From Dichetophora obliterata (taxonomy: Eukaryota; Arthropoda; Insecta; Diptera; Sciomyzidae), in the NCBI GenBank assembly GCA_963920525.1, contig OY986436.1, positions 177,355,361 to 177,419,360 of the forward strand: a stretch of DNA of 64,000 bases. Reading direction: 5' to 3'. Numbering within the stretch: the stretch's first letter is position 1; each line of letters begins with the position of its first letter. The translations under genes and the position numbers were made by a program. Under the pieces are notes generated by a model that saw nothing but the letters and a program-made list of their open reading frames with translations, ran no database searches and was not told where the DNA came from. Shown piece by piece: positions 21,913-34,784 of this stretch.

Positions 21913-23913
21913 TATTAGCATAATTTTTAAAATAATTTTAATAATTAAAGTTCTGCTTTAAGTTTGTCTAGTTGAGCTAAATAACTATAAAAGTCTTTTA
22001 AATTTAATATTTATACTTTTTTTTGTAATTAATGAGTTTGTTATTTTATTCCTTAAACAGGTTTACATAAAAAAATAAATATTAGCAATAATAAAAAAAT
22101 ATTTACTTAAGTATGATTTAAACTATGAAACATTTAGAATTTGTTTTTAAATGATGTAAAAATCAATATTTAAAATTTAACTGAGAGCATCCGCATACGC
22201 CACCCGCGGTTCTTAGATTCACTTGTCCGCATCCGCATCCTCAAAGAAGGCCCTTTACAGATCCGCATCCGCAAAATGACATCCGTCACATACCTAGTTC
22301 TTTATTGAAAACGAATAAATACAAAATTGTTCAACTTATTTTATTTGAATAAAAAAGTATGATTTTAATAAGTGCATTAGAGTGGAACGAATTTTTAACT
22401 TCACCGGCTTAATATATTTTTGAAAACTACTCGTCAAAACCAATTTTTCTGTATCCTTGGTATTTTTCTGTGACGAAACTTTTGACTTTGCCCGAGGGCT
22501 TTTGTGAATGAAAACCTCTTACTACATAATTACTTCAATTTGATACCATGTACGCACTTAAAGATATTTGTGCTCAAAGTTCACCGAAGTCGGTCATTCG
22601 CCAATATCTCCGCTCCTTTATGTCAGAGTTAAAATATGCATGCAACAAAATTGTAAATCAGATAGTTATCTTCAAAAATACCATTAACAGTTTTATCGTA
22701 AAAGCCACAGTTTTTACGCTATGAGGCTGATTATGGCTAAGCACTGCAAAGTATAGATTTCTTACTATTAGCAAATTTTTTAACTTTAATTAATAGTAGT
22801 TTATTAGCAGAATTTTAATGTATGTTTGTTATTTTCTCACTTCGAACATTGTTTTTCAAACAAACACATCGTCTAATAAATGTACATATATGCAGTTTAA
22901 ATCGCTTAGCTGCCTATTCGCTTAAGATATTATGTATGTTAACAGCTCAAAATCAATGTTCTGCTTCATTTCTTAGCGTTATTGTAAAAAAATTTAATTT
23001 TTAGCTGTCTCCTGCCTAAGGGAACATTTGCTTTAACATGTTCCAATGGTCGTACAGGGTTAAAATAAAAAAGTAGACTAGATTTAGACTAGCCTAGAGT
23101 AGGCTACCTAAATCGGTCAAATACCCCAATGTGCACTGCTTAACAAATTTGTTTGCAATGTTGAATAGTGTTGCATATGTCCCAATGGTCGTGCAGGGTT
23201 AAAATCAAATAACAGACTTGAATAGAAAATTTTTACCGAATAAATTAATTTTGGCTGCCTAAATCGGTCATATACCCCTACGTGCGCTGCTAAACGAAAC
23301 GAGACCAAGGTAGATCCCTTTTTCGCCCCTGTAAATCCCTATACTGAAAGTTTCATCAAAATCGTTTGGGCCGTTTACAAACAAACATATAAACAAATAA
23401 ACAAACAAATAAATATTGCTCGTTTAAAAGTATAAGAAAGATATCAAAAATTCGATAACTAGGAGCGTGAAATGTATGAGCTGGTCATATTAATTTTTAC
23501 CCTTCAAAAATTCTTCTGAAAACACCTACATTCTACCTGCCACCCTTCTGGGTGTCTGCATACAAACAATCATGTCACTAAAACCATGTCGTACAAATCT
23601 ATCAGTTATTGAATGCTGCTTAAAACATGACGAAATTCTTTTTGAATTTCCGTTGCAAAACGAGCACAACATTTGTTACTTGTTGTGGTTGTGATCGTGA
23701 CAACAAAATCTAAAAAACGAAATACTTGTTGTTTTCTTAGAACACAAAACAATAGTTTTCTTTCTCTCTTAATTTTCTGTTCGCTTTGGTACGCATTTCT
23801 GTTTGTAGCAAAGATCCAAACCTAAGCAGATAGTAATACTGTTTGCTTTCGCAGATTTAGCAGATGTAGAGTTTGTTTTTTCGTACAGTTTATTTGCAAC
23901 CCCTGCTTACAGT

Positions 23914-26900
23914 TGACCTTCATTTAGATAATTTTACCAATATTTTTATAATAAATTTTAATTGTCTTTTCAAAAATACCTTCAACGTGAAAATCGACTT
24001 AGCCTTGTTTAATCTATGATTTTACAAAAGTTAGTTTTCTTCCAAGTTTTCTTCCGTTTGGACCAAATTTTAATGTTGAACGTAAAAACTTAAAAAATAT
24101 TCTAAAGATTTTTGCTCAAATTAGTGTTTTTATTTCGTAGACTAAATTCTGAAAGTGCAACCAAAATCGGAGGTGGTCAAAATTGTTGGTCTCTAAAATA
24201 TAGCTAAGAATGGGTCTTAAAGTGACAAAATTTTAATCGCATATATCTAGAGATTTTGATCTGATTGGGAAAAACTGACTACCCTACAGTGCAATTTTAG
24301 TATTTCTAAGTAGGAATTTTATGATATTTTGTACAGCTTGTTTAAGGAAGTTTTTTTTTAATTTTTTAGGGTCAAATTTTTATCTTTTTAAGTTAAGTTT
24401 TTTAAGTATTTTGGTAAAGTTTTACAGTGAGTGCAAGAGAGGTTTATATTTTTTATATTTTATATTTTGTACAGCTAGTTCAAAAAGATTTTTATTTAAG
24501 TAAAAGATTTTTTTATTTAGTATTACGTTTCAGTATTTCTAAAGAGTTATTATGTGTTTAACGCATTGCGTCTTACCAATAGTCGATTTTATACCTACTT
24601 TTAATTTAGTGTGAGCTTTTCTGACAATATTTCTATAGAATTTGTTGTCAAAAAGCTTGAACTGAGTTTAGAGCAGGCATTAAAATGGCTGTTGGTAAGG
24701 CCCATTGTGCTATTTTGTACAGATTGGAATATTTTGGAATTTTTTAGACTGGCATCGCAGTCTATCAGTTATTTTAATTTTGCTTTTGCTTTGACTGTTG
24801 CTGTTTGATTTTTCTCAAGCACAACCGTAAGCAGAAGTATGTTTTGAAATTATGGAAACAGTGATTGATTTAAAAAGCAATAATTTAAGGACTTCTGCTA
24901 CTTTGACTGAATCACTGTCCAAAGCAACATTTGGAAAAAATTAATTTTCAAGATTTTCGATGAAAGAAACTGTTTATTTAATTATGTATCAAAATTAAAC
25001 AATTTTTGCAACTAAATGATACGTCATATGAAAGAGTGTGGAAAAGGAAAATTTAAACAAAAAATTTTAACAACAAAAACAACTTTTGGCCTATTTTTTG
25101 AGATAAAATGTAATTTTTTAGAGATTTTTTGAAAACAATATAGGACATTGAATTGGTAAAATAACAGAAATTTTTTTTTATTTCTCCAACGTCATTTAAT
25201 TTAACTTTCATACAAAGTAAATTCGTTAGAAAATTACTGAGATATTTGTTTGCAAATTCAAAGCTTAATATTTTTTATCGTTTTTTCTCATTCTGAGGCG
25301 ATGACACCTTTCTTCAAGGAAATGCGTTGTACTGAGAAGATCAACAGTTTTCGAGATATCACAAAAATGTTGATGTCATAATAACGTGAATTTTTTTGAA
25401 CATACTATCCGTGAAAAATATTATCAAAAAAAGCTTTTGTATACCGTTATTTTTCGCAACCACCACCGGCAGTTCACAAAAAAAAATACGTTGTACTGAG
25501 AAAAGCTACAGTCTTCGAGATAATGTCAAAAGTTTGATGTACAAATTGTTTAAAATTTACAATTTGTAAGAAATTTCACCATCAAAATATATATTCACAC
25601 ATGGTACATAAACAAATGCTTATTGCAGGGTATCCGTTAGAGATAATGATAAAGAAAAAATCAGTAGGTATTTTTATAAATGTTTTTTCTTAAATATTAT
25701 AGAATAAATGGTAATTTAATTGATTAACTCTGTCAAAGAATAAATAAAATAAGCCATAACCTTTCTATAGATACCTTCAAACGAGGATAGCATAAAAAAT
25801 AATGAAGTTGTTAGAACTTTAGTGAAAACGAAATAAAACAAAAATCTATCAAAAAAATCCATTAAAATCAGCATTATCTTTTCAACAGCAAAGATTTGAT
25901 TTTTTTTGATGCAGTTTGAAAGCACTTTTCCGGTAATACTATTTTTGAATAGGCGGAATTTTTACGAAAATATGAATTTTAAGAGTTATTTTAAATTGAT
26001 TTAGCTCACTAGCGGTTTCTTACTGTTTTTACAACTGAAAACTCAATTTATTTAGTGTTAACAAATTTATGCAGAACTAGCGAGCTTGCAACTAGCAAAG
26101 AAGCTAGTACATTTATGATTACTTAGTTATGAGCTAGAAAAACAGTTGGTATATTTTTAACTAGTCAAAATGCGATTCGTTAGTTAACTATAAATTAAGC
26201 AACTAGTTCTTATGTAACTAGTAAAACAGCTTGTATTTTTGAACTAGCTGGAATACAGATAGTAACTATTTTTGTTAGTAACCTTTTTTGTTAGTAAGAT
26301 TTCACTTGTCTAACATTTAGTATTTTTTTGACTAGTTTTATTTTAACTAGTGAGTCAACTAGTAAATTTATAACTTGTACGATTTTTCACTGCAGGGTTA
26401 GGTTAAGAACTATGTTTATATCAGTAAATCATGGTAATGGTTTATGGTAATCAGTAAATGGTAAAATCGGGGAAAAAAATTCAAATCCATCCTTTATTCC
26501 TGCTTTTGTCCTAAGTTGAACCTATTGAAGTGCTAAAACGTGTCCAATACTGCTTGAAGCGGATTTTTTTGAAGCGAAGCTTTTTACGCCTCGTTTTATG
26601 ATTTGCTTGAGTGAAATCTGAAAAACCACACTTTTTTCCATACACCTTTTTTTTAGAATTGTTGTTGTTTTTTTACTTGCGTCTAAGTCCCATGTTATGG
26701 TGGCGGTCATGGGCTCATCATGGTCATGCATTGTTGTTGTTTCAATGTAAATTAGAAATTTGAGAGCGAGAGCAAGAGAGTAAATTTTCACCACCACGGT
26801 CACCAAATGATTCGACAAAAATATGAAATCATGGGATCAAAACAGTGTTGCGTTGTGGAATTATGCACAACATTTGTGTTTAGGCACGAAAATAGTACAC

Positions 26901-27130
26901 TTTTACTACGAAATGTATGAAAGCAGTAATGAAACCTGCTTAATAGCAACACTCTTCGGTTGAAAAAATACTAAAAGTAGCAAAAATTGTACTGGTGCTT
27001 AGGCATCATATGACCACCAGCATAACATACCTTCGTCACACAGCTCATCAAACGAAAAAAGAGAGTAAAAAGTGTCATGACCAGGGATCCTATGACGACC
27101 ACCGTAATAACAGCCAAATACAACAAGAGG
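23914..27130. other. Gene-poor stretch
   Basis: No coding region recognised on either strand. A cluster of AACTAGT-type words fills 26050-26390. A GTACAGCT(T/A)GTT(T/C)AA segment is repeated at 24330 and 24472. 26520-26900 is somewhat GC-richer with no product recognised. Confidence 0.4.
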
Positions 27131-27160
27131 ATATAAAATTAAAAATATTTCTTTGCAAGC

Positions 27161-27225
27161 GTGGGGATCGCACTCGCGTCTTCCGATCGAGAGTTCTACA
27201 CAATAACCACTACTCTAAACCAACC
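27161..27225 (-). repeat. tRNA-like SINE fragment, different family
   Basis: On the minus strand TAGTGGTTATTGTGTAGAAC followed by GAAGACGCGAGTGCGATCCCC resembles a pol III A-box/B-box head. No acceptor-stem pairing, so not a functional tRNA gene. Confidence 0.4.
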
Positions 27226-27380
27226 ATTTCAAATATTATGTGATTCATTCAATATTAACTGAAGCTATGTTGCAGTAGATGACAGGAATTTATTAAAGGG
27301 ATTGTTCATTAGCTGCCCTACATATTCAATTGTGAATGCGTGAAGCTATAATGCAGCAGATCACAATTATCGATCAAATA

Positions 27381-28284
27381 CTACGTTTCCATGGCGAGTT
27401 AAATCGAGGTTGACTCGGGATTAACTTCCCAGGGAAACGCGAGTTGAGTTGAATTTCGTTAAATCTACGAAACTCTGCGAAACATATTAGATTGAACTGA
27501 GTAAAATTGGATGCGTTCAAAATATGAAACAGTTGCTCAACTGTTGAGTGAGGTTTTCTTGATTATTTGTTATTTTATTTTATTTCTCCCACTGCGTTGA
27601 CATAAAATGTAACAAACCGTTCAGCAGGCACACAAAGAAGCGGAAACTAATACTGATCAAAGACTCAATATGTTTAGTAAATTTTGCACCTTCTGAACGC
27701 ACACATTTATACTAAGGCACATATTACACTATGATCGTTGATCGGCGTTCATTGAACACTTTTTTACTCTCTTTTACATTTTGATCGTTGGTAGGTCACA
27801 TGATGATCGTTTCATCGCGATCAAGTCTTGTTTTTTTCTTTATTCCAGTAAGAATTCTTGTTAAATATAAGAGTTTCATGCAACTTTTTTTAATACCTTT
27901 CAGTCGAAAAGCAGTACTTCTAGTACTTTTTAGCTGCTAAAAGTGAACACATCTTAAATTTTGCCACCCAGCAACACTGTTTCGATTGTGATTGCTGTCG
28001 TGTACAGCGTTCAAAAATGAACATATCTTGATCGTCCTAACAATTGTTCATCCGCTCTGGCTCTCAGTGTTTTTTGACAGTTTCGCATTGAAAGCAACAA
28101 CAAAAATATTTTGAACGCCGATCAACGATCATCGTGTAATATGTGCCTAAGAAAAAATGGCGAATAGAATGGCAGAAGTCCAACTCGACTCAGTGTTGTG
28201 CATGGAAGCACTATCGAGCTAGAAACGCCATTATGTCAACTTGAAGAAAACCCAACCTAGGATAAACTCGCCATGGAAACGTAG
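27381..28284. mobile_element. MITE with CTACGTTTCC ends, TA target site
   Basis: Left CTACGTTTCCATGGCGAGTT and right inverse CTACGTTTCCATGGCGAGTT are identical for 20 bp. TA on both sides (27379-27380, 28285-28286). Contains a nested 432-bp element. A 220-bp partial inverse copy without that insertion lies at 32565-32785. Confidence 0.8.
27716..28147. mobile_element. 432-bp Harbinger-like MITE with TAA target site
   Basis: Ends GGCACATATTACACTATGAT and, from the right, GGCACATATTACACGATGAT. Flanked by TAA (27713-27715, 28148-28150). The related sequence at 32630-32650 has the unoccupied site with a single TAA, proving both limits. A three-base TAA duplication fits PIF/Harbinger. Confidence 0.88.
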
Positions 28285-28286
28285 TA

Positions 28287-29451
28287 AAAAGCATTTTGCA
28301 TTAGCTATCCAAACCACAAAAGCAGTAAGGTTCCATTGAAGTTGTGGATTTTAATTGCGAATTCAGACATGAATGTTCATAGGCACTGAAGGCAAGGATG
28401 GTGGTCTAGCGCTCGAAAATTTGAGATATTTTTAGGATTTTTTTTAAAAGTTAAAATATTGAACAAGGATATTTAAACTTTTAAGGTGTATTGTAATTCT
28501 CATTCATAAAAAATCATAAAAAATTTTTGATCTTGTTCAAAATGGCGGTCAATGAGATGCTCTCAAGGAAAAGGGGCATGGGCGGTGTTGTAGATTTTGA
28601 CTGTTCTATTTATCTGAAAAATTAAAACCTAGAATATTATTAATCACTATGAATGCAGCTTTGGCTGACACTAAAAAAAGAAAGATATGAAAAATTAACA
28701 GAATGACGCGCTTTTGAAAATTAAGTTCTTAAAACAGCTTGTTTTCTACCGGTTATTTAGTGTAAAATATACGATGTTTTTTAATTAAAACTTTGATTCT
28801 AATTCCAGCGATAGCCACAGTTGTTATCAATAGTCGAATTTAAATTTCAGATGATTCGGCTAAATAGTTTTTGTTTTTTCTACAACACCATGCCGAAAAA
28901 AGCAGTTTCGAGATAAATCCGTTTAAAGAAAATGTAGACGAAACACTGTGGCTCGACACCTACTAAAACGGCTGTAGAAGTGAAAATACAATGTTCATTT
29001 GCTTTTTGACAAGACGTAATGTAAAGTAACGTAGAAATCTAAAATCCACGGATTTATACTTCCCGTCACGTTACGTTACGTTTATTAAAACCACTTGTAT
29101 AAGAAAGCATTGCTTCAAACAATCAGTGAAAGAACGCACTGCTCAACTTTTGAAATATAAAAAAATCAGTTTCATAAAAATTCTAAGCCTTAAACAATGC
29201 TGTTTTGATAAATATAATTTGCGAATGACAAGCGATCCAAATATTTGCACAACAAGATAAGGACAACTATTGATGTAATATTTGCTAGAAATATCGATGA
29301 CATTACATCTATATAAGATACGTTTGATATTTTAGATATTAAAACACATAAAATTTCATTAACATTTACAAAAACAATTCAAAATTAATGTAAAATAATA
29401 ACGTAAGGTAATAAAATTTACTGTTGGGAAATTATTTTTTAATTTAAAATT
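28287..29451. other. No gene seen
   Basis: AT-rich. 28390-28620 includes AAAATGGCGGTCAATGAG but no sustained frame. 29000-29090 has repeated (A)CGTTACGTTACGTT words. Confidence 0.4.
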
Positions 29452-29528
29452 AGCTGCGTTCCATTTGCTTCAAAATAATCCAGATAATTTTTTTTACATG
29501 CAAAGCAAAAACAAAAATTATAATCCTA

Positions 29529-31589
29529 CACTGAAGAAAAAATCATTTAGCAAAATCAAGTGCGGTTTATTAAAAAAACTTATTAATAACTTTTTATTAA
29601 AAATTCTTGCTCACATACAAAATGTAATAAGAAATTATTAAAATTGTTTTTACTGTTTTTTATGTTTTTCTTTTTAAGCATGCTTTGGACTTTTTTCATG
29701 CGGGCAATGTTGTTATTAATGTTTATTAGCATTTTCGACAAATTTTTGTTGGCAATTCAATTCTGCAGTTGAATTTAAACTTTAAAGCTAAAAAAAAAAT
29801 CATAAAATGTGTAAAAAACTAAGGCAACTGCTCGTAGACTTCAAATTAAGTGACGTGTTCGATGAATTAAATGGTAAGTATAGTGAAAAAGTAAGTGAGA
29901 TATTGCAGCGGAAATAAAACATATATTAATTTTTGTGCCGCCGGCATTGAATTTCAGTATTGTGCGAAATTAACTAAACGTGACATTCCTGATGCCATAA
30001 AAACGTAGGGCGAAGAGTCGATTTTCGAGAAAAATTGTATACTTGGAAAAATAAAAAGGTAAAAAATAAAAGTTAATTTAAGTGAAAATGCAAAATAATT
30101 AAAATCAGCTGTCAAAATTTGTATGTATAATTATTTGAGCAACTTGCTTAAATGTCCGAGGCTACATCTTTTGTCTTTAAATTAGGTTTAAGTTCAAATT
30201 ATCCGCTACAAAAGCATTTCACTTTTTACTGAACTGATGTCTACTTTTACATTTTTCAATTATTATAGGCTCTATCTAATTAACTTATTTTTCTCTGCTA
30301 GTGTGGTCCAGAGTCCAGGCTGTTTTAAACTTTCAACTGAAAGGTAAATAATCGAAAGTGTTAAATGTGGGACCTACACATTTTAAATTTCTATTTGCAT
30401 TTGATTTATTTCCCAAAGACATTGACTTTTTTTTTGGAAAGCAGTGAGAAGGGTAAAATAATTTTGGACTTTTATAATAATAACGGAACGTTAAGCGAAA
30501 ATGTGCGGCATGACCTCACTAACGCTTTTCTTGAGTAGGTTTTCCAACAAAACATAACACCAAAGCCAGACGACTTCCAAGCTCTGAAGAAAGAGATCGT
30601 CAAAAAATTTTCTTCAGAATCAAACGTTTTGGTAATTTCTTATTCAATAGTAATTCCGTATATTATAAACTCTAATAACTCTAATAAATATATTTTTGAG
30701 TAGGACTTTTACTTTATTCCAAGATCCATTCAAAGAAATGCAGCTGGGAAATTGTACTCAAAATACGTCAACTTAAAAGCAAAACGTAATCGAATGCAGG
30801 AAACTCAGATAGAAGACGTGGCATCGATTGTAATGCAGACTACCGGTCAGCTGCGCTTTCGTCTTTAATTAACCTTTTAAATAACTAACCTGAACTCGCG
30901 GCAAACTTAACTTTTAAGAATTGTTTGCTATGAAATTGCGCATTTGCTTATACCTTGCATTTACAATAAATATATTTTACATAACTACAACTTGAATTAA
31001 CATAACTGTTTCATAACTGCTCAGTTTTGCGATAATTGCCTTCAGCGAGCTTAAATTTTTAGTCTTGACTTTTTTTTTATTCATTACTGTTGCAGTTATC
31101 GTTCAATTTTGGACAATGCCATTCATATGCTTTTCATGTCGCAAACCCTTTGAGTCAGTTGAACGTTACATTTAACATTTAAAATACGAGCACTTTTTAT
31201 CTGGAACCGATGTAAAAAAATGTATTTAAAGCAATTGTAACCAACTTCATCTCTTGTTATAAAAACATTTAATAAATAAAAATGCTATTTTATGGATTGT
31301 TTTTTAATAAAGTTTATAAAAACTAAAATTGTGCTTGATAAAAACTTTCTAAATTCAAATAATTTTTTTTTAAATTTGCTTTATAATAAAATTTTGCTTA
31401 AATTCAATGAACCTTATTAAATTTGCACATTAATAACTTCTTATTAAAACCAAGCATATTCTTATTAAATATTTTTTTTAGTAACAATTTATTTAATTTT
31501 AATAAACAAGGCATTGGGTGATTTTTTAAAACGTTTTTATTAAAATTTAATATGTTTTATTTAAATTTCCTACCATTTTGCCTTCAGTG
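29529..31589. mobile_element. 2.06-kb element with CACTGAAG ends carrying a spliced gene remnant
   Basis: Ends CACTGAAGAAAAAATC and, from the right, CACTGAAGGCAAAATGG. TA on both sides (29527-29528, 31590-31591). Copy B of the surrounding repeat (54580-54590) shows the uninterrupted sequence. Subterminal DNA is rich in TTTATTAAA words. The interior holds the pseudogene 29807-30868. Confidence 0.75.
29807..30868 (+). pseudogene. Decayed intron-containing gene fragment inside the element
   Basis: Exon-like pieces separated by splice-type signals: MCKKLRQLLVDFKLSDVFDE (29807-29873, then GTAAGT); KLTKRDIPDAIK and GEESIFEKN after TTTCAG (29958-30057); GKIILDFYNNNGTLSENVRH plus PDDFQALKKEIVKKFSSESN (about 30444-30630, internal stop, then GTAATT); DFYFIPRSIQRNAAGKLYSK with YVNLKAKRNRMQE (30704-30868, TAA). 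Internal stops and phase breaks make it non-functional. The first part resembles a SAM-like helix bundle; the last resembles a multi-copy insect family that I cannot name. Keeping introns points to DNA-level capture rather than retrotransposition. Confidence 0.6.
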
Positions 31590-32361
31590 TATTACAAATA
31601 GGATTATTTTTGCTATCCATATAAAATTGTGATATAGCCTTTAAAAAATTTGAAACACAGGTGCAGCACCTGTATATTCCTATGAGCTGTCATTTTATTT
31701 TTTGAATATTTTGTTTGTTTGATACAATGACTATTAGGTAGCCATGACAGCTACCTATTTTCTCACGAGTTGCGATCATCGAATATTAAACAAAAGAAAA
31801 CAAAACAAATCGCGTGTGTCACTCACGTTGGACGCATTCAGCGGAGCCAACAATTGCACTCAAATTATTTATACAATTGCATAAATTTAATAATTAAATT
31901 AAATAATTTACAAATTTTCTGACGTTTAGAGTAAAACACATTCAGAGAAAAACATCGTTCAGTAAGGTATCGCTACCATAACAGTTCACAACAGTTTTGA
32001 ACGACACACGTTCTCATGACACCTAATAGTTATTGTATCATGATTGCTTGTTTGAATTTAATTTTGACTGCAACGGTAGTGCCCTCTACGAGTCGTTTTT
32101 CTTGCCGTTCCTTTGAGAAAATTTATTTTCGCGATTATATTAAGGCGAAAGGAACGCAAATATTAGGTATTTAAAATTTTTCATTTTAAAAATTTTTTTA
32201 TTAAAAAAACCATTAAATTATGAAACGTATAAAACTGCGAAAAAGCTTCGCTTCTCTCGTGTGTCCAGCGACGCATCTGTTTTTATTTTATTTTTGCTTA
32301 TGTTTTATGTTCATTTTTTAAGTTTAAAAAAAATAACAATTTACTCCATGTAATTATTTCT

Positions 32362-33335
32362 AAGAGCTGTAAAAGAATGCATTCAATCTGATTTTATTCA
32401 CAAAAAAGTAAATAGCGAAATAACAATGCATTCAATAAATGTAAAATTGATTTATAAATAAAATTTTTAATTGACGCTCTTTTTAAAAAAAAATGATTTA
32501 TTATCAATTTCAATTATTTATTTTCAGAATAATGAATATTTTTTTATTCATTTTAATGATATTCTAGCTCGATAGTGCTTCCATGCACAACATTGAATCG
32601 AGTTGGACTTCGGCCATTCTATTCGCCATTTTTTCTTAGTATAAATGTGTGCGTTCAGAAGATGCAAAATTTACTAAACATATTGAGTCTTTGATCAGTA
32701 TTAGTTTCCGCTACTTTGTGTGCCTGCTGAACGGTTTGTTACATTTTATGTCAACGCAGAGGCAGATATAAAATAAAATTTCAGAGAATTTCAGAATTTT
32801 CAATCATTCTTTCTTTATTCATTTTTTATGCGTTATTAAGTTTTTATTCATTATTCATTTATAATTTATTCATTAATAATTTTTTATTCATTATTCATTT
32901 TTTTTGATTATTTATTTGGTATTCACTATTCCTTTTTTAATCATTATCCTTTTTGTATTCATTAATCACTTGTTATTCATTATTCATTTGTTATTCATTT
33001 TTTCGCTATGGCTTAGGACTTAAATGAACAAAAAATTATTAAAGAATAATAAATGAATAATGAATAAAAAATTGATTATGAATAACTAATGAATAATTCA
33101 AAAATTTTAAATTCTTTGTGAATTGCGAATAGCATTCAATTAAATAAAAAAATTGATTCTTTATTCTGAATAACAAAAATTAATAATTAATATGAAAAAT
33201 TAATCATTTTTTTTTAAATTACTGTGAATTAAAAATTTTATTTATAAATCAATTTTGCATTCATTAAAAGAGATCTTATGTAGTTATTCAGTTTTACTTA
33301 AAATTCTGAATATGAATGCCGATTTTGCAGCTCTG
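32362..33335. mobile_element. hAT-like element with internal TTATTCATT repeats
   Basis: Ends (A)AGAGCTGTAAAAGAATGC and, from the right, CAGAGCTGCAAAATCGG, flanked by TTATTTCT/TTATTTGT (32354-32361, 33336-33343; one mismatch in 8 bp). 32790-33080 is filled with TTATTCATT words, first in one orientation then the other. It includes a 220-bp piece (32565-32785) of the CTACGTTTCC MITE. Same family as 35550-37019. Confidence 0.8.
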
Positions 33336-33343
33336 TTATTTGT

Positions 33344-34784
33344 ACCACATTAATTTGAAATTAGTATTGCTGTCCTTAAGCTAACGGCGCTCAGTGTATT
33401 TGCTCATAAGCCATTTTTTATAACTTTAAGAACATGAAGATAAAGATTATTTTAATGCATTTTTCGTTAAAATAAAATTTATTGTCCTCTTTTGTAGGAA
33501 AAAATTTCTCAAATAGGAAAATAGGAAAGTTTCAATTCAAAATCTGATATCAATTTCTCATAACATTGTTTGGGCATGAATGACGTGAACACAAACTACA
33601 GGAATACTAAACGAAATTAAATAGGCATCAAATGTGATGAAAACACAATGTGTGTGAGTAGCTAACTAGCTCAATTTTGAAAATGCAATAGCAAATTATC
33701 ATAAATCGCACAAAAACGTACAATGAACATTGCGCTTAAATTAGCTTTTCAAAAGCTTCAGGAAATAGAATCATAAATAGTGCCTGCAAGCATTGTGGTT
33801 GCCGTGCAATGAATGAAACAATGATATAGCAGTTTATACGTCGAAAGCAATAGCAATCAACATACAAACACAAATCAGGCAAACAAAATTATTGGAAGCC
33901 TGTGAGAGTTAAAACAATACTACGACTAAAATCAAATGAATCAGTTTTGAGTTTTATAAACAGTGTTGTTAACGCGAAATTAGTGCGCGTTGCCTAGCGT
34001 GATGTGTGTAAATTAAGCTGGTTTTTGTTTAAATTTTGCATGATGTAACGTAGGTGAACAGGACAGCACCAAAATTATTCAATCTTCTTTACGAGAAAAC
34101 GAATATAATATCATATAATTTTAATAGCTCAAATTATCAAAATAAAAAGTGCAAGAGTTAAGAAAAATAAATTTATATTAATCAACAATGTTGAGGAAGA
34201 TGGCTTACTCTGGTTTTCGTTAAACAATTTTTGTGTAAAACAATGTTTAAATTTTCATATACAGCTTTTAATAGTAATGCGAGCACGAATCCTAAAAGTT
34301 ATTTCAGTAAGTTCAAACTAAAATGATTGATAATCCCCATATTTTTTTTGGAACAGACTTCTAAACAATTTTTGTGCTTGGGACCATATGGTACACTTTT
34401 TGCATCGTTTCAAACTTAAACCTTACAAATTATAAATAATGCTATAATGCTAATTAAAATAAAGTTATAATGAAAAATTAAAAATACTCAGAAAGCTTTT
34501 TAAAAAAAGACGAAGATTTTCAGAACGGGACCTCTTTTAATTTGTTAATAAAACCTCAAAACTCATTAAAGTTTGATATTTTTAATTCTCATCTTTTGAT
34601 AATTATTAAAGCAAATTTACTACAATTCTGAGTTTTATTTCAAAAATGTTCTTCTCCGCTTAATCTATAGGCTTACATCGTTGTTGATTGGCACTGCATT
34701 ACTAAGGTATGCTAATTCCTATACGACTTAAAAATTATAGCTCCCCGTTCCCCTGTTTGCATAAACTGCCTTTTGTATTCGTTT
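33344..34784. other. No gene or element recognised
   Basis: AT-rich unique-looking DNA; no sustained frame on either strand. Confidence 0.4.

Larger units (their letters stand above)
20458..22290. mobile_element. Probable insertion with CCGCATCCGCATC ends
   Basis: CCTCCGCATCCGCATC at the left and several GTCCGCATCCGCATCC words (22225-22285) at the right bracket the next two elements. Ends are direct-repeat-like rather than clean inverted repeats, so the class is unknown. Confidence 0.3.
19802..23905. mobile_element. hAT-like CAGGG family copy 2, with nested insertions
   Basis: Same ends as the copy at 2508-3331, flanked by the perfect 8-bp duplication CTTACAGT (19794-19801, 23906-23913). 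About 20100-20440 and 23620-23905 align with copy 1; the ~3.2 kb between is inserted DNA, including the two elements listed next. No hAT transposase. Confidence 0.85.
29452..32160. mobile_element. AGCTGCGTTCC repeat family, copy A (interrupted)
   Basis: Left end AGCTGCGTTCCATTTGCTTC and right end, read inward, TTTGCGTTCCTTTCGCC. It aligns over about 600 bp with copy B at 54496-55100, both holding GAAACACAGGTGCAGCACCT and CGAGTCGTTTTTCTT. Copy A is interrupted at 29529-31589. Target duplication not resolved; a fragment (copy C) lies at 61690-61765. Confidence 0.7.

Noticed and set aside
27161..27225. Possible tRNA gene
   Set aside because: Acceptor and D arms do not pair; only pol III box-like words remain.
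32790..33080. CRISPR-like array of TTATTCATT repeats
   Set aside because: Repeats are contiguous, variable and in both orientations, with no unique spacers, and the DNA is a fly genome.
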